Below are positions 50,257-55,260 of a stretch of 55,260 nt of DNA, piece by piece (within the stretch, counting starts at the first letter, position 1; every line of letters starts with the position of its first letter). A model generated the notes under the pieces. It did no database searches, was not told where the DNA came from, and worked only from the letters and a program-made list of their open reading frames with translations. The DNA lies in contig JAJPHH010000104.1 in NCBI GenBank assembly GCA_021325385.1, positions 1 to 55,260 of the forward strand. Reading direction: 5' to 3'. The position numbers and the translations under genes were made by a program. The stretch is from Alphaproteobacteria bacterium (GTDB lineage Bacteria > Pseudomonadota > Alphaproteobacteria > Rhizobiales > Beijerinckiaceae).

Positions 50257-51555
50257 TCACGCGGAAAGAGCCGGCTCCTCCCAACCGAGGGGCGGCGCGG
50301 AAATCGGCCGGCCTTTTGCGAGGACGACGAAATGATCGGGGCCGCCTGCGACGAGAGTCTCGACATCGGCGCAGTCGCAGACGACGAGGTCGGCGCGCGC
50401 GCCGGGCGCGATTCCGTACCCTTTCAGGCCCATCAGGCGGGCCGGCGTCTCGGTGATCATCGAATAGGCGAGGTCGAGCTCGCTGGCGTGAAGATGCCCG
50501 GCGAGCAGCGTCCAGCGCGCGATCTCGAGCATGTCGCCCGAGCCGGTCGGAACGAATGGATCCTGAATGTTGTCGGAGGCAGTGGCGATGGCGACGCCGC
50601 TGCGCGTGAGCTGGGCGACGCGGGTCAGGCCGCGCGGCGGCAAAACGTCGTGGCTGCGGCCCTGCAGGTAGAGATTGGCGGCCGGCAGGGTGATGACGCC
50701 GACATCGAGCGCCGCCATGTCGTCGCGGATGCGCTCGAAATGATCGCGCGGAAGCGCGCTGAGGACCGACGCATGGCTCAGGACCACTTTCCCTTGCAAC
50801 GCGTGGCGGCGGATGCGCTCGAAGACGCGGTCGAAGAGAGGGCGCTCGGGATTGAGATGCTCGTCGAGGTGGAGATCGACAGGCCGGTCGTGACGCGCCG
50901 CGGCCTTGAAAAGTATGTCCAGATAGCGGTCGGGATCCTCCGCCACCGCCGGCGTGCCGCCGACCACGTCGGCTTGCGCGACCGCCGCGTCGATATTGGC
51001 TTCGAGCCAATCGAGATCCTGATTGGGATGCGGAATCATGAAGGCGACGAGCTGCAGGACGAGGCGATCGGCCCATAGCGAGCGCAGGCGGCAAAGCTGT
51101 TCCAGGCCGGAAAATCCCGCGTCCTTATCCACGTTGACGTGACTGCGGATCGCCGTCGTGCCTCGCGCCAGGCAGCGGCGCATGGTGCGCGACGCGCGCG
51201 CCGTCACATCGCCGGGCGGCGCGCGGCGCGCATAAGCCGCGAAGGCGTCGCGCGCGCCTTGCAGCGTGCCGGACGGGTTCGGCGCGAATTTCAGCGTGCC
51301 GGTCTTGTCGAGATGCTGATGCGCGTCGATGAAGCCCGGCGAAATCAGCAGGCCTGCGACGTCGATGACAGCGGCCTGAACCGGCGTCGGCAGACGGGCA
51401 CCGACTGCGCCGACGAAGCCGTCGGCTGTAATGAAGATATCCGCGCCTTTGGCTTCCCTGCTTCCCGGGAGAATAGCCTTACCGCCCTTGAGCACATAGC
51501 CGTGCGTCGAGCCGTCAGGTCCACGCCTTAGCGCCTCGAGCAAGCCAGCCTTCAT
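50257..51555 (-). CDS. Metal-dependent amidohydrolase (cytosine deaminase-like)
   Basis: The product is 432 aa from ATG 51555 with GGGGAGGAG upstream. It is a TIM-barrel amidohydrolase: DAHQHLDKT carries the HxH metal pair (His79, His81), SHVNVDKDAG and DLHLDEH provide the next ligands and acid, KVVLSHASVLSAL a further His, and IATASDNIQDPF the closing Asp. This order (HQHLDKT, LDEH, ASDN) matches CodA-type deaminases of cytosine and related N-heterocycles. It is first in the transporter operon. It likely acts on the imported base in the cytoplasm. Confidence 0.88.
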   Translation of the reverse strand: MKAGLLEALRRGPDGSTHGYVLKGGKAILPGSREAKGADIFITADGFVGAVGARLPTPVQAAVIDVAGLLISPGFIDAHQHLDKTGTLKFAPNPSGTLQGARDAFAAYARRAPPGDVTARASRTMRRCLARGTTAIRSHVNVDKDAGFSGLEQLCRLRSLWADRLVLQLVAFMIPHPNQDLDWLEANIDAAVAQADVVGGTPAVAEDPDRYLDILFKAAARHDRPVDLHLDEHLNPERPLFDRVFERIRRHALQGKVVLSHASVLSALPRDHFERIRDDMAALDVGVITLPAANLYLQGRSHDVLPPRGLTRVAQLTRSGVAIATASDNIQDPFVPTGSGDMLEIARWTLLAGHLHASELDLAYSMITETPARLMGLKGYGIAPGARADLVVCDCADVETLVAGGPDHFVVLAKGRPISAPPLGWEEPALSA

Positions 51556-51910
51556 GCGCTCCTCCCCGCAGCAATCGGTAGCAGGAATTCATTGATTAAA
51601 CAATTTCATTATTCTTATTTAATGTTCGAGAAATCGCAACAATCGGTCGGGCAAGACGGTTCGGCAGCGACGGCGAGTCGAGGCGTAAAATATCTAGCAA
51701 TCCGGATCTGCCGAAATAACGAACTCTGTCGAATAGTCGAGAGACTAAAATGTATACTTGACTATGCAGTAAGCACTACTAACCAAAGGCGTCATATTCG
51801 CTCAGATAGCTAAATATGACCCAAAATATACGGCTGAATCCGAAAATTGTTGACAATCAATTCGCGCCAGGAGATTGTTGACAATCAGCGGAAGGGAGCG
51901 AGCGATCTCA
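51556..51910. promoter_or_regulatory. A/T-rich divergent control region
   Basis: About 355 bp separate the leftward amidohydrolase operon from the rightward GntR/xanthine-dehydrogenase operon. It is clearly richer in A and T than both sides (for example TTTCATTATTCTTATTTAATG near 51604). It should hold both promoters. A small open frame at 51592-51813 has no supporting features. Confidence 0.6.
51846..51885. promoter_or_regulatory. Two GntR-type operator sites
   Basis: ATTGTTGACAAT occurs at 51846-51857 and 51874-51885. Each is an inverted repeat (ATTGT-TG-ACAAT), and the centres are 28 bp apart. They end 26 bp before the regulator ATG at 51911. The GT-N2-AC core fits FadR-type operators, so autoregulation and control of both operons are likely. 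Confidence 0.65.
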
Positions 51911-52741
51911 ATGTTGGCGGCGCGGCGCAAATTGCCCCGAGACGTAGCCAGCGGTCCCGAGGCCGAACAGCGGGTGGTCAGCGCGATCGTGGAAGCGATC
52001 CTCGATCAGAAGCTCGCGCCCGGCGCCCGTCTCGTCGAGCGGGAGCTCGCCTTGAGCTCCGGCGCCAGCCGGTTGGCGATCCGCAACGGGCTCTTGCGGC
52101 TGGCGCAAAGCGGCCTCGTCGAACTCAGTCCGAATAAGGGAGCGACGATCGCGACATGCGGGCCGCGCGAAGCGCGCGAAATCTTTGACGCGCGCGTCCT
52201 CATCGAAAGCTCCCTCCTGACGACGCTCTCCGAAAAGGCGAGCGAGGATGACATTGCCCGTCTCGACGCTTTCGTCGAGGACGAACGGCAGGCCTACGCC
52301 GCCGGCCGCATGCAGGACGCGCGATACCTGTCGCGCGGATTCCATTTGCTGATCGCCGATCTCGCCGGCAACCGGGTTCTCGCCAGCTTCCTGCGCGAAT
52401 TGATCAACAAGCAGCCGCTTTTGTCATGGACCGGAAACGGATCGAGATCCTGCTTCTGCGGCAATCAGGCGCATTCCGAGATCGTCCGCGCGATCGCGGC
52501 CGGCGACGCGTCCGCGGCCGTTGCGCTGAATGTCGAGCATCTGCGCGAGCTTGAGCGCCAGTTGATCGCCGATCGCGGAAAGGCGCTCGGCGTGGAACAG
52601 CCTTCGTCCGGAGAGGCGAAAGCCATCGCCGAGAGGCCTCCGAAGCGCGCCCGCGCGCTTTCGACGAAGGGGGCGTTTGATTGGCGCGCCAAGCGCGACG
52701 CCGCCGGCGTCCTGGCAGGCAAGACAAGGGGCGCCAGATGA
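51911..52741 (+). CDS. GntR-family regulator, FadR/FCD subfamily
   Basis: The product is 276 aa from ATG 51911 (GGGAG upstream); the in-frame TTG at 51875 lies inside an operator-like repeat and is less likely. The winged helix is EQRVVSAIVEAILDQKLAPGARLVERELA, followed by SGASRLAIRNGLLRLAQSGL and ELSPNKGATIA. The FCD effector domain follows (REIFDARVLIESSLLTTLSE, then FHLLIADLAGNRVL and a His-containing metal/ligand site). A basic tail of about 50 residues is extra. The stop overlaps the next start (ATGA). Confidence 0.9.
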   Translation: MLAARRKLPRDVASGPEAEQRVVSAIVEAILDQKLAPGARLVERELALSSGASRLAIRNGLLRLAQSGLVELSPNKGATIATCGPREAREIFDARVLIESSLLTTLSEKASEDDIARLDAFVEDERQAYAAGRMQDARYLSRGFHLLIADLAGNRVLASFLRELINKQPLLSWTGNGSRSCFCGNQAHSEIVRAIAAGDASAAVALNVEHLRELERQLIADRGKALGVEQPSSGEAKAIAERPPKRARALSTKGAFDWRAKRDAAGVLAGKTRGAR

Positions 52742-53601
52742 GACGGTTCCGATATTACGCTCCGAACAGCCTGGCCGAAGCTTCTCGTCTGCTGCGCGAG
52801 CTCGGCGAGACGGCCAGTCTCTTCGCCGGCGGCACCGATCTCCTGGTCGAGATACGCGAGGAGTTGCGGACCTGCGCGCATGTGATCGACATCAAGAAAA
52901 TACCCGACTTGCATGAGCTTTCCTTTGACGAGGAGAGAGGGTTGCGGGTCGGCGCGCAGACGACCGCGCGCGAGATCGAAATCTCGCCCGTCGTGCGGAC
53001 CAGATATCCTAATTTGGCGAGCGCCGTCGCCGCGCTTGGCTCGATTCAGGTGCGCAACCGGGCGACGCTGGTCGGCAATATCTGCCGCGCCTCGCCATCC
53101 GCGGATACGCTGCCGCCGCTTATCGCCGATGGCGCGGTTCTGACGATTTGGAGCGAGGACGGCGAGCGAAGCTTGCCAATCGAGCGGTTCTTTGTCGGCC
53201 CCGGCCGGACGGTCCTTGCTCGCGGCGAGATCGTCGCCGGCGTGACCATTCCGCCGCCGCGCCCGGCAAGTGCGCGCATCTATATCAAACATGGGCGAAG
53301 AAAGGCGATGGAGCTCGCGACCGTCGGCGTCGCGGTCAGCGTCGATCGCCACGCCGGCGCGTGTGCGGACGTGAGAATTGCGCTCGGCGCCGTGGCGCCG
53401 ACTCCGATCCGCGCTCTTCGCGCCGAGGCCGCGCTGCGCGGCAATCGCGTCACGCCCCGGCTGATCGCCGAAGCGGCCGAGATCGCGATGTCGGAAGCGA
53501 CGCCGATCAGCAATGTGCGGGCGAGCGCCGGCTATCGCCGCGAAATGGTCGGCGTGCTGACGCGGCGCGCCCTCGAGGCCGTGACAGGAGCTCCCCAATG
53601 A
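52738..53601 (+). CDS. Xanthine dehydrogenase family, FAD subunit
   Basis: The product is 287 aa. ATG 52738 overlaps the GntR stop (ATGA). It is a CoxM/XdhB-type flavoprotein: MRRFRYYAPNSLAEASRLL, then FAGGTDLLVEI for FAD pyrophosphate binding, and the second site RNRATLVGNICRASPSADTL. The C-terminal CO-dehydrogenase-flavoprotein domain (RKAMELATVGVAVSVD and on) is complete. The subunit passes electrons from the iron-sulfur subunit to the acceptor. It is part of a three-gene set overlapping end to start, order FAD, 2Fe-2S, molybdopterin. Confidence 0.92.
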   Translation: MRRFRYYAPNSLAEASRLLRELGETASLFAGGTDLLVEIREELRTCAHVIDIKKIPDLHELSFDEERGLRVGAQTTAREIEISPVVRTRYPNLASAVAALGSIQVRNRATLVGNICRASPSADTLPPLIADGAVLTIWSEDGERSLPIERFFVGPGRTVLARGEIVAGVTIPPPRPASARIYIKHGRRKAMELATVGVAVSVDRHAGACADVRIALGAVAPTPIRALRAEAALRGNRVTPRLIAEAAEIAMSEATPISNVRASAGYRREMVGVLTRRALEAVTGAPQ

Positions 53602-54083
53602 CGCGCGACTTATCGATAACAATCAATGGCGAGGAGCGCGAATTCGCCGTGGCGGAATTCCGCAGCTTGCTCGACGCGCTCCGCAATGAGATCGGCCTGA
53701 CCGGCACGAAGAAGGGCTGCGATGTCGGCGATTGCGGCGCCTGCACGGTGATCCTCAACGGTAAGCCGGTCAATGCCTGCCTGGTCCTCGCGGTCGAGGC
53801 GGACGGCGGCGCCGTCGAGACGATCGAAGGCTTGCAGGCCGCGCCCGACAAACCCAGCCCGCTGCAGGAAAGCTTCATGGTCCATGGCGGCGCTCAATGC
53901 GGCTTTTGCACGCCGGGCGTGATCATGATGGCCAAGGCGCTGCTCGACGACAATCCCGAGCCGAGCGAGCACGACATCCGTTTCGCGCTGGCCGGCAATA
54001 TCTGCCGCTGCACCGGCTATACGAAAATCTTCGACGCGGTCCGCGCCGCCGCTGACGAGATGAGAAAGGCTCCCGCGCCATGA
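53598..54083 (+). CDS. Xanthine dehydrogenase family, 2Fe-2S subunit
   Basis: The product is 161 aa. The plant-type ferredoxin domain has Cys41, Cys46, Cys49 ([14 protein letters not shown]) and Cys61 (NACLVLAV). The helical second domain has Cys101, Cys104 ([18 protein letters not shown]) and Cys136, Cys138 ([16 protein letters not shown]). All eight ligands for two [2Fe-2S] clusters are present. It relays electrons from the molybdenum site to FAD. The ATG overlaps the FAD-subunit stop, and its own stop overlaps the next start. Confidence 0.96.
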   Translation: MTRDLSITINGEEREFAVAEFRSLLDALRNEIGLTGTKKGCDVGDCGACTVILNGKPVNACLVLAVEADGGAVETIEGLQAAPDKPSPLQESFMVHGGAQCGFCTPGVIMMAKALLDDNPEPSEHDIRFALAGNICRCTGYTKIFDAVRAAADEMRKAPAP

Positions 54084-55260
54084 ACATCGGATTGTCGCCG
54101 GCCGCCTGGAAGCGCGCAGACGCGGATCTGACGATTGTCGGCCGCAGCGTGAAGCGCACCGACACGCTTGAAAAAGTCACCGGACAAGCGCGCTATGCCG
54201 GCGATTTGGCGCTGCCTGGCATGCTACACGGCAAGATCAAGCGCAGCACGATCGCCCACGCGCTGATCAAGCGCATCGACGCTTCGAAAGCGCTGGCGCT
54301 CAAAGGCGTCAAGGCGGTGCTGACGCATGAAAACGTGCCGCGCGTGCTGCATTACGGCTCGCCGCATCCGCGCTCGGCCTCGGTCACCAAGGACCAATAT
54401 ATTCTGGACCGCAAGGTCCGCTATTGGGGCGAGGGCGTCGCCGCCGTCGCCGCGATCAGCGAGGAGATCGCCGAAGAGGCGCTCGCCCTGATCGAGGTCG
54501 AATACGAGCCTCTGCCGGCCGTCTTCACGCTCGAAGAGGCGATGGCCGAAGGCGCGCCGCAAATCCATGACAATGGGCTTTCGGGCAATAACGTGCTGCC
54601 GACGGTGGTCGTTACGCGCGGCGATGTCGAGAAGGGCTTCGCCGAAGCCGATCTCATCCTCGAAGGCGAGTACCATCTGGGCCGTCCGACGCCGGCCTAT
54701 ATGGAGCCGAATGTCTGCGTCTGCCGTTGGGACGGCAACGGCAAGCTGACGGTTTGGAGCTCGACCCAGACCGCCTTCATGGTCCGCGGCGCTCTTTCCG
54801 AAGTGCTCGGCGTTCCGCTCAACAAGGTCCGGGTGATCGTCGATCATATGGGCGGCGGCTTCGGCGCCAAGCAGGACCTGTTCCAGCACGAATTTCTCTG
54901 CGCGCTTCTCGCCAGGAACACGGCGCGTCCCGTCCGCATGGAGTTTTCGCGAAAGGAGACTTTTCTCGGCGGGCGGTCGCGCCATCCCGGCGTCGTCTGG
55001 CTGAAGCAGGGCTTCAGCAAATCGGGCGCGATCACGGCGCGCCAGGCGCGGCTGACGCTCAATTCCGGCGCCTATGGCTCGCATGGGCCGGGCGTCACCA
55101 ATGTCGGCACGGCCGCGCTGACTTCGTTGTACCGTTGCGAGAATGTCGATCTTGTCGGGCGGTGCGTCTACACGAATTCGCCGATCGCCGGCGCCTTCCG
55201 CGGCTACGGCGTGGTGCAGACCTACTACGCCCTCGATTTGCAGATGGACGAAGCGGCCGA
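54080..55260 (+). CDS. Xanthine dehydrogenase family, molybdopterin subunit (incomplete)
   Basis: The visible part is 393 residues and runs off the right edge; the full protein is usually 750-800. It starts [42 protein letters not shown], the normal N-terminal a/b-hammerhead. DHMGGGFGAKQD and GAFRGYGVVQ are molybdopterin contacts. AFRGYG places it with xanthine-dehydrogenase-type hydroxylases; the S-selanyl Cys loop of CO dehydrogenase (AYRCSFR) is absent. Substrate is unknown but is probably an N-heterocycle, given the neighbouring deaminase and BMP transporter. Confidence 0.93.
   Translation, partial: MNIGLSPAAWKRADADLTIVGRSVKRTDTLEKVTGQARYAGDLALPGMLHGKIKRSTIAHALIKRIDASKALALKGVKAVLTHENVPRVLHYGSPHPRSASVTKDQYILDRKVRYWGEGVAAVAAISEEIAEEALALIEVEYEPLPAVFTLEEAMAEGAPQIHDNGLSGNNVLPTVVVTRGDVEKGFAEADLILEGEYHLGRPTPAYMEPNVCVCRWDGNGKLTVWSSTQTAFMVRGALSEVLGVPLNKVRVIVDHMGGGFGAKQDLFQHEFLCALLARNTARPVRMEFSRKETFLGGRSRHPGVVWLKQGFSKSGAITARQARLTLNSGAYGSHGPGVTNVGTAALTSLYRCENVDLVGRCVYTNSPIAGAFRGYGVVQTYYALDLQMDEAA

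Noticed and set aside
51592-51813. A 73-codon frame in the divergent control region
   Set aside because: There is no ribosome-binding site, the composition is ordinary A/T-rich intergenic sequence, and it would occupy the promoter region.

Overview
The window looks like chromosome of a high-GC alphaproteobacterium of the order Hyphomicrobiales (Rhizobiales), probably near the Methylocystaceae, Beijerinckiaceae or Rhodoblastus. The evidence is the GAAC-N7-GAAC LexA box in front of lexA, MazE/MazF and DUF72 proteins of rhizobial type, a PPi-type phosphofructokinase, a palindromic repeat coding MPGLVPGIHA, and secreted beta-helix proteins of a type I know from Bradyrhizobium and Methylocystis. 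The species cannot be named from the sequence alone.

Layout. (1) 1-6.7 kb: a tRNA-Ser 5' fragment (possible att scar), a His-rich exported protein, small membrane and secreted proteins, a DUF72 protein, a DUF1186/SEC-C protein, a tandem pair of exported paralogues and a MazE/MazF toxin-antitoxin pair. (2) 6.7-17.9 kb: a housekeeping block of pyrG, a RhlE-type helicase, autoregulated lexA, nagZ, a SPOR protein, argS, a dGTPase and an ErpA-type Fe-S carrier. A hairpin-rich 600-bp gap follows lexA. (3) 18-29.6 kb: seven intact and one frameshifted exported beta-helix paralogues, all on the minus strand, plus at least two fragments. The array is interrupted by a two-domain winged-helix regulator, a ClpP-like periplasmic protein and a Gly/aromatic-rich secreted protein. 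The copies are mosaics: head blocks are nearly identical between some copies and the beta-helix bodies differ. (4) 29.9-33.1 kb: an AraC regulator, gene debris, a possible papain-like/LRAT-fold protein and a phosphofructokinase.

(5) 33.3-44.3 kb: accessory DNA beside an intact tRNA-Gln(CUG). It begins with a tyrosine recombinase and carries a J-domain protein, a protein with the ordered motifs of a HUH (rolling-circle) Rep, a serine hydrolase cut short by an in-frame amber codon, an SRPBCC protein, and three unfamiliar proteins that appear to share a repeated module of about 60 residues. IS5-type transposase debris lies at two places. The far attachment site was not found. (6) 44.3-55.3 kb: a catabolic locus. 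On the minus strand are an amidohydrolase of the cytosine-deaminase type, a BMP-family binding protein, a 60-residue remnant of a second binding protein, two permeases, a double ABC ATPase and a LysR regulator. On the plus strand are a GntR/FadR-type regulator and the FAD, 2Fe-2S and (incomplete) molybdopterin subunits of a xanthine-dehydrogenase-family enzyme. The likely job is uptake, deamination and hydroxylation of a nucleobase-like N-heterocycle. Two copies of ATTGTTGACAAT in the divergent promoter are the best candidate operators.

The most novel-looking parts are the mosaic beta-helix array and the tRNA-Gln accessory segment with its HUH-like protein and shared-module family.
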